NCBI GenBank assembly: GCA_963971225.1
Contig: OZ020267.1
Location: 69,849,718-69,913,717 of the forward strand
Reading direction: 5' to 3'
From: Melieria omissa
Lineage: Eukaryota > Arthropoda > Insecta > Diptera > Ulidiidae
DNA: 64,000 nt
Under the pieces are notes generated by a model. That model was not told where the DNA came from, did not search any database, and worked only from the letters and a program-made list of their open reading frames with translations. Shown piece after piece: positions 50,413-60,900 of this stretch (position 1 is its first letter; each line of letters opens with the position of its first letter). Position numbers and translations under genes: made by a program.

Positions 50413-50554
50413 GTAAAAACTTCCTTCCGGGTCATATATAAATGAAAAACCAATGTTCATTATTTTGCATTTTCAGAAGTCCGCGAGCTGCCACGTCTAA
50501 AAGATAAATTTTTGGCGCGGAAATGTATCTGCAAGAACAGCTGTGTACTTCTTC

Positions 50555-50887
50555 ACCACTTTTTCATAGAGAGAGCAAAATTAAATTTGTATGAAAAATT
50601 ACCAAAGAATTTCGCAAAACCACAAGAAAACAAGAGAAATGCAAGAGGTCGCATTCCATGCGAATGAAATAGTTAACAATTTTAAATTGATTTATGAGCA
50701 GAAAATTGTATTAACTAATCCTTTTTAGTGGAAATCAGTTGTGCGACAAATTCATTCCAGCGGGCAAATAGCGAACAGCTGCTTTGACTGCTCTCTCACT
50801 TTTATTATCTAAATACGCAAAGATAACCATATGTTCAACATTTTTTGACAGATTGGCCATTTGAGCGAAGTTTCAAGACTAGTATAG
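50555..50887. repeat. Dispersed repeat Y, copy 1
   Basis: The segment 50555-50831 is repeated in inverted orientation at 63736-64000, and its last 68 bp (CCATATGTTCAA ... TAGTATAGACTCTGAC) recur directly at 51371-51440. The inner phrase CAAGACTAGTATAGAC also occurs, inverted, around 44206-44225. Unclassified interspersed repeat; it ends inside the window at neither known terminus. Confidence 0.7.
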
Positions 50888-50895
50888 ACTCTGAC

Positions 50896-51364
50896 CATGG
50901 CACAATAAACAAGGTAGTGGCAGGAAGGAGCGAAAAAATTCACGTGTATTTTGTTAGTGTTTTTGTTCGGTTCATTGTCAAATCGGACGGACGGTTCTCT
51001 TGCCAACAGTATTGCCAGCATCGAATAGACCACTTGGTCTATTCGAGAACGTAAAAATACACCAATTAACAGCAAAAGTACATAGCTTCTTTGTTTTAAT
51101 CTGTTGTTTTACAATTAGGGGCAAAAGTGCTAAGTGCTAGTTCGCCGATTTTGCGTTAATTCATAAAAGTTAACGAAAATTGGAAAAATAATATCCTTTC
51201 GTCATTGCAAACATGCTTAAAATTTCACAGAAAAAGAGTTGAGTGGCCATGCTGTTCGCCGAATGTAAACAAAGCAGACAAAAATTTCTGACAACCTACC
51301 GAACTCTGACGAGAAAAAAATAAAATTCGCTCCTTCCTGCCACTACCTTGTTTATTGTGCCATG
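50896..51364. mobile_element. P-like MITE with ACTCTGAC duplication
   Basis: Same family as 47772-48231: CATGGCACAATAAACAAGG at both ends in inverted orientation and the 8-mer ACTCTGAC exactly outside (50888-50895 and 51365-51372). This copy (469 bp) gives the cleanest proof of P-type 8-bp target duplication in the window. Inserted in repeat Y. Confidence 0.92.
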
Positions 51365-51372
51365 ACTCTGAC

Positions 51373-51756
51373 CATATGTTCAAAATTTTTTGACAGATTA
51401 GCGATTTGAGCGAAGTTTCAAGACTAGTATAGACTCTGCCACTGGGTTGAATGTTTCTCTTAAATTTTGAGTAACATGAAATGTAAAAACGTGTAGAGAA
51501 CACCCGTAAAAAACAAATTAATTGTTTGGTAAAAGGAACTGAAGTCATTGTTCGGAGGTTCGATTTAAATTTCATAAAAATTTTAGCAAATACTTTTTTG
51601 TATTAGAGACAAGGTTTATTTCAATATGCCCTGATAAGGTAATGCAAAATTTGGGCAAATTTGCACTTGGCACCACCAATGAGCAGCTGTCAACAGGCAT
51701 AACCTCAAATAGATAATCACTGAGGTAGGGACTGCATTTGAAATAAACAAACTCAG
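51373..51756. other. Repeat Y tail and parvulin upstream region
   Basis: 51371-51440 repeats the sequence at 50828-50893. The rest is AT-rich and must contain the short promoter and 5' UTR of the parvulin gene. Confidence 0.5.
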
Positions 51757-52218
51757 ATGCCTCCGAAAAAGGATGCCAAAGGAAAGGATAGTAAAGGCGG
51801 CGCAGGCAAAAAGGGCGGCGCCGCTGGTGGTTCTGCTGAAGACAAAGGTATCTTCGAGCTGCATTTCAATAATGGTTTAACTTTAAAGCAACGACTTGCT
51901 TGTCTAGGCAAGGCAATAAAGGGAGGCAGTGCAGTAAAGGTGCGACATATCCTTTGCGAGAAGCAGGGTAAGATACTCGAAGCGTTGGAAAAACTTAAGG
52001 CCGGCCAGAAGTTTCCCGAAGTGGCAGCAGCCTACAGCGAGGATAAGGCACGCCAAGGGGGCGACTTAGGTTGGCAGATACGTGGCGCCATGGTGGGTCC
52101 CTTTCAGGATGCGGCCTTTGCGCTGCCCGTGTCGAATGTGAACAATCCCGTGTACACCGATCCCCCCATCAAAACGAAATTTGGCTATCACATCATTATG
52201 GTGGAAGGAAAGAAGTAA
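51757..52218 (+). CDS. PIN4-type parvulin peptidyl-prolyl isomerase
   Basis: Family: Par14/PIN4 parvulin, a small nuclear/ribosome-associated prolyl isomerase. The uninterrupted frame is 153 codons, but residues 31-50 (from GIFELHFNN to LACLG) are foreign to the family, and the DNA there is a perfect GT..AG intron of 60 nt (51848-51907). The likely product is therefore 51757-51847 joined to 51908-52218, 133 residues. It has a basic Lys/Gly-rich N-terminus ([15 protein letters not shown]), then the isomerase domain: [41 protein letters not shown] and [10 protein letters not shown]. The poly(A) signal AATAAA is at 52248-52253. Complete. Confidence 0.92.
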   Translation: MPPKKDAKGKDSKGGAGKKGGAAGGSAEDKGIFELHFNNGLTLKQRLACLGKAIKGGSAVKVRHILCEKQGKILEALEKLKAGQKFPEVAAAYSEDKARQGGDLGWQIRGAMVGPFQDAAFALPVSNVNNPVYTDPPIKTKFGYHIIMVEGKK

Positions 52219-52373
52219 GGAAGATGCAATTTTTCAAATAGTTTTTAAATAAAAATGCGTTTGTTTTGTATTACAAAAGCATTGAGTGAATTTTATTCGT
52301 TTGGACACGTTCAACCTAGTAAAACGTTCTAGGAGTCTTTACAAGTACAGTATTTTAACAAAAATCTTCATCA

Positions 52374-52466
52374 TGGGGTGTCGCTTTGGCTCGGCGTGAA
52401 AGCCGGCGCTGGCGTCTGCATTTGCGTCTTTGTCGCTATTTCTTGTCGGCGTCTTCCTTTAGACCG
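52374..52466 (-). other. Possible terminal exon of a minus-strand gene
   Basis: Read on the minus strand, one frame gives EIATKTQMQTPAPAFTPSQS followed by three residues and a stop at 52374, and an AATAAA lies downstream on that strand near 52291. This looks like a C-terminal tail convergent with the parvulin gene. The palindrome starting at 52490 would cut or displace the upstream part. No homology is recognised, so this is weak. Confidence 0.25.
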
Positions 52467-52489
52467 ACGGATGCTATTACCAACGATTA

Positions 52490-54010
52490 AGCGACGTGAA
52501 ACTGGGAGAGTAAGCCGATTTTTGTGCGTTTTTTGCAATTCACGTACACAGTCCGTGTGTGCTGGCAGTGATCAGCTTTTCACTGTGTCTGCTCTTTTCC
52601 CGATATTAGGGATTAGGGATTCTTTACAATTATTTGCTTTTTAAAGTATGTTCTTATTAATTTTCTGGATTAAATGCCAACACATGAACTTTTTTGGTTT
52701 AATTATGTAAATATTAATGAAAATATACCAAAGAACACAAAGCTAAATGCATTGAATATGACAGGGTCAATTGCCGTCCTTTGTATTTCGCATTTCTTCA
52801 TTTAGCGAATCTCTAACGATCAGGTATGCTTTTTTTGCTAAATGCTGTAGTTTGACCGCAGGGTTGTTTTTTTGAATGCAGCTTATAAAATCTTAATTTA
52901 ACTGAATTAAAAGCATACCCAAAGATTATTTTGACGCTTTTGGGCAATAATATATTTTTCTAGTCAATTTTATACAAACGTATTACGAAATGGCACCAAA
53001 AATATACAAATAAAAAGACAAATTTCTTTGGTCACAAAAAATGACTCACACCAGCTACACTGGCAATTTGAAATCAACTAGAACAACAACCCCGTTTTAG
53101 AAATTTATATGGAGGAAAAAGTACCTTCCTGATCAACCTTGGGGCTGACTATAGTCAGCCCCAAGGTTGCAATTTTGCAATAATTTTAGTGTAATTCTGT
53201 GCATGTATTTCTACCGGCTCTCCCAGTTTCACAATCACAATCGTTGCTATTACCAACGATTAAGCGATGTGAAACTGGGAGAGCCGGTAGAAATACATGC
53301 ACAGAATTACACTAATATTATTGCAAAATTGCAACCTTGGGGCCTACTAGTAGGGCCCAAGCTTGATCAGGAAGGTACTTTTTCCTCCATATAAATTTCT
53401 AAAACGGGGTTGTTGTTCTAGTTGATTTCAAATTGCCAGTGTAGCTGGTGTGAGTCATTTTTTGTGACCAAAGAAATTTGTCTTTTTATTTGTATATTTT
53501 TGGTGCCATTTTGTAATACGTTTGTATAAAATTGACTAGAAAAATATATTATTGCCCAAAAGCGTCAAAATAATCTTTGGGTATGACTTTAATTCAATTA
53601 AATTAAGATTTTATAAGCTGCATTCAAAAAAACAACCCTGCGGTCAAACTACAGCATTTAGGAAAAAAAGCATACCTGATCGTTAGAGATTCGCTAAATG
53701 AAGAAATGCGAAATACAAAGGACGGCAATTGACCCTGTCATATTCAATGCATTTAGCTTTGTGTTCTTTGGTATATTTTTCATTAATATTTACATAATGA
53801 AACCAAAAAAGTTCATGTGTTGGCATTTAATCCAGAAAATTAATGAGAACATACTTTAAAAAGCAAATAATTGTAAGGAATCCCTAATTCCTAATATCGG
53901 GAAAAGAGCAGACACAGTGAAGAGCTGATCACTGCCAGCACACACGGACTGTGTACGTGAATTGCAAAAAACGCACAAAAATCGGCTTACTCTCCCAGTT
54001 TCACATCGCT
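52490..54010. repeat. 1.5-kb near-perfect palindrome
   Basis: Left arm 52490-53233 and right arm 53268-54010 are reverse complements over about 744 bp with few mismatches; the 34-bp loop (53234-53267) itself contains the hairpin ATCGTTG...CAACGAT. The sequence GCTATTACCAACGATTAAGC occurs at the left outer edge (52473) and again in the loop (53248). No coding frame. Such a structure is typical of foldback elements or giant hairpin MITEs. Confidence 0.93.
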
Positions 54011-54026
54011 TTTTCGCTGGCTATTA

Positions 54027-54108
54027 CCTTGTTTATTGTGCCATGAAAAGACCTTTAGTGTCAGATGCGCAATATGGCGGCTGAGAAGAAGCATTGGCTC
54101 TGTAAACA
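54027..54108 (-). mobile_element. P-like fragments between palindrome and LTR
   Basis: 54027-54045 is a P-like right end (CCTTGTTTATTGTGCCATG). 54048-54105 is an inverted copy of the subterminal part of the P-like element at 46873-47763. The two pieces come from different families and neither has its partner end here. Confidence 0.6.
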
Positions 54109-54122
54109 AATTTTTAACATAT

Positions 54123-54549
54123 TGTAACGATGAGACAGTCTGTCGCGGTGCAAAGCAACCCTGCCGCTACGTGCCGTGCTATAACCCAATCTGGCAACGA
54201 CGGCCGCGATAATAACTTTTAGTCCAACCTGGCAACGATGGTCGCGGTCATCAGGGAAACTTCTAGTCCAATCTGGCAACGTGCGAGAACGATCTGCGCG
54301 ACGGCCGGACAGAGTATAAAAGGTGGCCAGATGCGGTGCAGCGAGTCAGTCTGGTTTTGACAAGTGAAGTTGCCACACGGAATAATTAAGCAAATACTTA
54401 AGTGTACGAACAGTAAAGTGTAAACTGTGAATAATAAAGTGACTGTTGGTGTATTTTATTGTCTGCGTTTAAGAAACTGACTGTGTTTTATTTTCAAATC
54501 ACACAATCCAGAGATACGTGACCGCCCACTAGACTTAGTATTCGTAACA
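54123..54549 (+). repeat. 5' LTR
   Basis: 427 bp, from TGTAACGATG to TATTCGTAACA. A TATA box (TATAAAA) is at 54315-54321 and an insect initiator, TCAGT, 25-30 bp downstream at 54346-54350, so R should start there. AATAAA lies further on in TGAATAATAAAGTG (about 54430-54440). It matches LTR3 in length and nearly in sequence. Confidence 0.95.
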
Positions 54550-54551
54550 TT

Positions 54552-54569
54552 TGGTGTCAGAAGTGGGAT
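54552..54569 (+). promoter_or_regulatory. Primer-binding site (tRNA-Leu type)
   Basis: TGGTGTCAGAAGTGGGAT, 2 bp after the LTR, is complementary to the 3' end of a tRNA-Leu as I recall it (…CTTCTGACACCA). This site starts minus-strand DNA synthesis. Confidence 0.7.
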
Positions 54570-54762
54570 TGTGGAAAATTGAAGATAAAAAAAAAAAAAA
54601 AACTAAAGAAATAAAATTATAAAAGCACGGACATGGTGAAATTCGAGCTGCTGAAGGTGGACCAGCTAAAGAAGGAGCTGGCTGCCTGGAATTTGCCGAC
54701 TGCTGGCGGAAAGGTGGAGTTGCAGTTGCGCTTGCGAGAAGCATGTGAGGAACGAGGCGTCG

Positions 54763-56615
54763 CACAGTGTTTCGTGTAGAACAAGCTAGCTGGACAAAAA
54801 TATTTTTCAGGATTTTTCGTTTTATATGCGGCTTTTTATTTCAGATACATATATTTTTTTAGTTTTATATGGTTTTTTGATAACTATATACATATAGGAA
54901 TGTATGTACATATACATATATATGCATATATATATTAAGGAATTTAATAGTTCCAGTCTGAGGACTAAACGGAGAAAAATAGATGACCTAAAACATACCA
55001 GATATACTGATAAGTTGATTTATGCTGCGTAGATATCTGTACGGTTGTCCACTGGAGAAATTCAGCAAGTGTTATCAAAACTGCGAAAAGTGAAACTCAA
55101 GAATCTCTGAACGAAAAAAAATTTGAAACAAAGTGCTAGATGTTTGAGTAGTGAAGAAGCTTTAGTATACTATGTAGATAGCCAATCGACTAGTCATGCA
55201 TTGAAAAGGACTCGGAAGTGGGGTCCAAACTGGTCATAAGGTATTTCCGGCAAATAATAGTATTACAAAGGCAAAAGCTGCTTGTTATCCAGAGCAAATT
55301 GATGTGAATAAAACGCTAAAAGTAAAGTTCAAGCAGTTTTAGATTAAACTTTTTAACATCTAGTCTTAGCACAACAGAAAGTTCTTGTCAGTTTATTACC
55401 TACGGACAGTTTTCATAATTCTCTCAGACATTATCATCACTGTTATCGGATGAATCATTTATCAATTAGTCATTACTATGAGTCACAGAACCATGAAAAC
55501 TAGATACAGCAGGGGTACCAATTGGTTCATTAACACTAGTAGGCATCAACGTCCTCAAGCTGCCACTTTTTTATATAAAGACGGTAGCTAATGTGAAGCA
55601 GACATTCAAAACACCTAATCCAAGCCTGCAGTGTGGATAAACCAAAACCCAGATTTTCTCGGTTGGGTACAAGCTCCTGTGTCTCGTCATTCATTATTTT
55701 TGGATTTACTTCGAGTAGAAGACATTTCGATCAAAGCATTACAAACTTTCCCAATCATGGTTAGAAGCATATTATGTTGGAAATAAACTTCAAATTCTTC
55801 CAGCATGCTCTTTGTACTATAAAGCTTATCTCTTCCAAAACTTTGTTCGTTTCAGAAACAATAAAATCTTTGGAAAAAATAAACTTTATAGGATGACAAA
55901 ACTTGGTAGAAAACGGTGGAGGATTCTGCCAAACAATATTACCTTCATCATCCCGCAATTGCAAGAGATTTAATGAAAATTCATCAGTGTCACCACTGAT
56001 AAAATGTGTTCCATTATCTCTTCGTTTCTCGTTTCACTTGAGTGTTCCAACCAAATTTCAAAAAACATAAATTTTGTTATGCTTGTAAACATATCTATAA
56101 AAAATAAAATAAAATAGATGTGCAAAAAATTCGCAATGGTTTTTTGTTTCATCTTTTAGTAGGCACTTATGAGAAGAATATATATAAAAATTGCAGAGGT
56201 GACATGAGGAGACATCTTAACTTTTCACCTTTGAAGTTAAAAATTTTGGGGAAAAATTGCTTTCCTTCTTAATCATGGCACGTACAACTATTAAATATAG
56301 CTTAATTGCTAATACAAGATATTGCAAAAATACTACTCACCCTTAAGCTCAGATTCCCTAATAAAGAAAAATGCCACCGACTTTTGACAGGAACTTATTT
56401 ATATAAAACACTTCAGACCAACTATGCAAAGGAATTATTAAAATTTTCGGTTATCCGATATATTCGGCGATATTTCTCACTATATAAAAGGTGCCGATGT
56501 GTTATTTTCACATAGATCCTAATGTATGAATATTTATATTGACTATATAACAGAAAAATCAAAAAATAAAGATGTCGTTTTTGTCCAGCTAGCTTGTTCT
56601 AGACGAAACACTGTG
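54763..56615. mobile_element. Transib-like DNA transposon nested in gag
   Basis: Both ends begin CACAGTGTTTCGT and agree over 38 bp with one mismatch in inverted orientation. CGTCG stands exactly outside both ends (54758-54762, 56616-56620); removing one copy plus the element restores the gag frame. Heptamer CACAGTG, 5-bp GC-rich CGNCG duplication and a second block ACAAAAA at a 24-bp distance fit Transib, the superfamily related to RAG1. The 1853-bp interior is AT-rich; phrases such as GNIVWQNPPPFSTKFCHPIK (minus, near 55890) may be transposase relics but I cannot prove it. Confidence 0.85.
55761..55964 (-). pseudogene. Possible transposase relic in the Transib-like element
   Basis: A 67-codon frame contains GNIVWQNPPPFSTKFCHPIK, a phrase that resembles a segment found in many arthropod transposon-derived proteins (from memory). 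On the plus strand, near 55265-55335, another phrase, ITKAKAACYPEQIDVNKTLK, also looks protein-like. Their opposite orientation would mean internal rearrangement. Low certainty. Confidence 0.35.
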
Positions 56616-57941
56616 CGTCGATTGGACTGTGCACGAGTTCGGAGCGCAAGAACAAGAGGCGTCGGCCAAAATGGAGGAATCGCCTGCAGGTGCGGCGTCG
56701 ATGCAAAGTACGACTGCAGCGGCTGTGCCGCCACAAGCAATGGACATGAGCCAGCTAATGGTTGCACTTAAAGGCATCTTCGAGACTTCCAACCGTGAAA
56801 TGGCAGCGAAGCTGGAAACTACGAATCTCGAAATTTCGGCAAAAGTCGAGAAAAATTCTGAGCGCATAGAGCAGAAGGTAGAGGAAATCTCCAATAGGCT
56901 GAACGGGAAAGTTGAGCATCTTGAGACGCGCATGGACAATTGGGACACACGAGTTGACAACCTGGATGAGTCCTTGAACAAACGAGTGGACAGTCTGGAA
57001 GATTCGATGCACAGAAAGATAGACGAACGACTTCGAGAGGTACAGCCACGAGAATGTTTGCCACCGGTTCAGGACGGTTTTGCTGGCAGAACAGAAGTGC
57101 CTACTTATGATGGTGCTGCGCCGTTCGATACATTTAAATTGCAATTCGACTTGGCTGCTTTGGAAAATCAGTGGACAGATGTCAGGAAAGGTCGGAGGTT
57201 GGCACTGGCGCTGAAAGGTCCTGCGGCCGAGGTGATCAAATCAGTTCCAGAATGTTTAAGAAGTGATTACGGTGCCATCATGAGAGCGTTGGCAGCGAAG
57301 TATAGCAACGAGCACAACCATGCGCTATACTACTGTGAGCTGAAGAACCGCAAGCAAAGAGCCAACGAGGCGCTGCAGACATATGCAGCAGACATTGAGC
57401 GGCTCGTACAGTTGTGCTACCCAAAATTTGGTGCTGATGATCTCGAGAGGATGAAGATTGAGTCGTTTATTGAAGGTCTTCATGATCCAGAAACGCGTCG
57501 CAGTTCGTTGATGATGGGCAAGCCGACATTCAAGGAGACGGTGACCAGCGCGATGACATATGAAGCGGCATGGATTGGGAGCACTCGGTATGCCCCTGCA
57601 AGGATACGCCAGATTCAGGCGGACAACGACATTCCGATCCAGGCCATAAGCTCTGAGATACCGGGCAGGCCACGAGTGGTCTCCTCTAAAGTTGTCTGCT
57701 GGGTATGTGGCAAGCAGGGCCACATATCACGAGACTGCCGCCAACGGAAGAGGCGTTCCCGTTCCCGATCGCAATCGCCTGAAGCGAGGAATACTGACAA
57801 TCGAGGCCCAGCCAACAATCGCAGGGCTGAGGACGGCGAGTCGTTAAACTAAAACGGGTCAGCCCAAAGGGGCGTGAGCTGATCCCCCCAATCTGCCGCC
57901 CCACCGTCCTTGTCTCACAGCTGAAACGACAGCCCAGCAGC

Positions 57942-60900
57942 TTGACAATTGAAGGAAGGATAGATGGAAAGTTGTTCGTGTTGACACTGGATACTGGAGC
58001 ATCATATTCGATCATAAAAAGGAAGCTGCTGAAGAACTGGGAACCGCTGCATGGCATACAGCTGCGGACTGCGACTGGCGAGCGCGCGCCGGTAAGAGGT
58101 GAAGTTACAAAAACGATTGCTATCGGCACCAGCAGCCTGGAACATGAGTTCATCGTCGCGGATATAATGGACGACGTGATTATCGGCGTGGATTTCATGA
58201 TTAGGCACGGTTTTACGCTGGACCTGAAGGAAAATGTGCTGAGATATGCCAACGTTGAATTCCCGCTGCACACCGGCTATGAGCGAAGCGTGGCGGTAAG
58301 GAAGGTTGTATCGTGTCAACACAGGAGGATACCAGCGAATTCTGAGGCGATTGTGTGGGCAAAGGTGGACGAGGACGATGGGACGAGTCGGCTGTGGGTA
58401 GTAGAAGCACCGAAACAAGGACACGACAACATCATCATCGGACGTACATTAGTGGAACCTAAAAATGGCAGGATACCAGTCAGAATACTGAACCCCCTAA
58501 ATGCACCCAGATATGTCGGAAAAGATGAGGTAATTGGCGAGTGTAAGGAAGCTGTAGCAGTGGTCAATTGCGAGAGTAGCCCGCCTGGAGGTAATAAGAA
58601 GAGCGGTTTTAACATGGACGCCATACCGCAGGAGAACCAGTGGAGCAGCGAGTTGATGGCCAAGCAGAAACAGAAGGCGAGGTCACTCCTGCAGCACTAT
58701 GGGTCAATTTTTGCGGCAGAAGCAGGCGGAAGAACAGCCATAGTGAAGCACAACATCGACACCGGAAGTGCAAAACCGATTCGCCAACCGCCAAGACGAG
58801 TTCCTCTGGCCAAGAGGGAGGAGGTCACCAATTTGATCGAGAACATGCGGAAAGACAAGGTCATAGAGCCTTCTTCGGGCCCCTGGTGCTCGCCGGTCGT
58901 GCTAGTCAAGAAAAAAGATGGCAGTACCCGGTTTTGTGTGGACTATCGGAAGCTCAATGATGTGACCAAGAAGGACAGTTATCCACTACCTCGGATCGAT
59001 GACACCCTGGACACACTGTCAGGCACGCAGTGGTTCTCCACGCTCGACTTACGCAGCGGCTATTGGCAGGTAAAGCTTGCAGACAAGGACAAGGAGAAAA
59101 CGGCTTTCAGTGTTGGCGATGGTTTGTGGCAGTTCACCGTCATGCCGTTTGGACTCTGCAACGCACCAGCAACATTCGAGCGGCTAATGGAACGCGTGCT
59201 AAAAGGGCTGCATTGGCGGACGTGTCTGGTGTACCTCGACGATATAATCGTAATGGGTAAAAGCTTCGACGACCACCTGGGAAAGCTGAAGGAGGTATTT
59301 GAGCGGATACAAAAATCCGGGCTTAAACTCAACCCAAAGAAGTGCTCGCTGTTCCAAAAGGAGGTCAAGTATCTGGGTCATACGGTTTCCGCCCGCGGAG
59401 TACATACGGATGAAGGCAAAATCACGGCGGTGAAGGAGTGGCCCCGGCCACGCAATCTACACGAACTCCGCAGTTTCCTGGGCCTGTGCACATACTACCG
59501 CCGATTTGTTCCGGGATTCGCGAACATAGCCAGCAGCCTGCACAAACTGACGAAAAAGGGCCAAGCTTTCGAGTGGAACGAGGAGCAGGAACAGGCTTTT
59601 GCACGTCTGAAGGAAAAACTGTGCAGTGCCCCAGTTCTGGCCTTCCCCGTGCCTGGGGAGATGTTTGTGCTGGATACAGATGCAAGCGGGAGTAGTATTG
59701 GCGGTGTGCTATCACAGATAATAGACGGCCAGGAACAAGTGATAGCGTACTACAGTAGGGTTTTATCGAAACCGGAACGCAATTACTGTGTGACCCGGAG
59801 AGAACTGCTGGCGGTATTGGACTGCGTGAAACACTTCCACAAATACCTGTATGGACAAAAGTTTCGCCTGCGCACAGATCATGCGGCATTGAGATGGCTC
59901 CTGAACTTTAAAGATCCTGAAGGGCAATTGGCGCGGTGGATCGAGCGACTGCAGAGCTACGACTACACGATAGAGCATCGCAAGGGCAGTAGCCATGGAA
60001 ATGCCGATGCCTTGTCCCGCCGTCCGTGCAAAGTCGAATGCAGGCAATGCTCGCGAGCCGAAAGTAAAGAACAGATAGTGGACGTCCGGTTGGTCAGCGT
60101 CATGCCAGAGGAAGAGTGGTCTGCGGAGAGGCTACAAAAAGACCAGCATGAGGATGCGGATCTTGCAAAAATCGTCGAAGGCAAGGAGCAAGGCGCACGT
60201 CCAGACTGGCAGGAGATGGCTGGTGAAAGCCCGATCGCTAAGGCTTACTGGGCACAGTGGAAAAGTCTGCGGCTGAAGGAAGGCTGCCTGTACCGCGAAT
60301 GGGAGAGCGCGGATGGTCGTACCAGCAACCCCCTAATGGTAGTGCCGAAAAGCAGAATCAACGAGGTCATCGAGGCATACCATAACGACTCCAGTGGAGG
60401 GCACCTAGGCATCACCAAAACCGTCGCCAAAATAAAAAGACGATTCTACTGGGTAGGATGTCAGGAGTCTGTAGCCGAGTGGATTAAGAGCTGCGACCGA
60501 TGTTCAGCCGCGAAAGGGCCGACAAGAAAATCTCGAGGCCGCATGCAGCAGTACAACGTGGGAGCGCCCTTCGAGCGGATTGCTATGGACGTCGCCGGCC
60601 CATTCCCAACTAGCACTCTAGGCAACAAATATGTGCTCGTCGTAATGGATTACTTCAGCAAATGGCCCGAAGTGTACCCTATTCCTAACCAGGAGGCCAC
60701 CACGATCTCGGAAAAGCTGGTAAACAACTGGGAAGCCAGGTTCGGAGTTCCGTTGGAGTTGCACTCAGATCAAGGCCGGAATTTCGAGTCTGCGGTATTC
60801 AAGGAAGTGTGTGAGCTGCTGGGGATAAAGAAAACGCGTACCACTCCTTTGCACCCACAGTCCGACGGCATGGTGGAACGCTTTAACCGGACACTGGAGG

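Larger units (their letters stand above)
54633..57852 (+). pseudogene. gag, interrupted by a transposon insertion
   Basis: The frame opens at ATG 54633 with VKFELLKVDQLKKELAAWNL, which fits a SAP-type DNA-binding motif, unusual at the start of a retroelement Gag. After 43 codons it is cut at 54762 by the nested element; the original frame resumes exactly at 56621 and runs to TAA at 57850-57852, about 453 residues without the insertion. Then come a coiled coil (EKNSERIEQKVEEISNRLNG), a capsid-like helical region and a CCHC zinc knuckle (CWVCGKQGHISRDC). Insert plus duplication is 1858 bp, so it also shifts frame. The downstream open frame alone cannot replace normal Gag. Confidence 0.88.
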
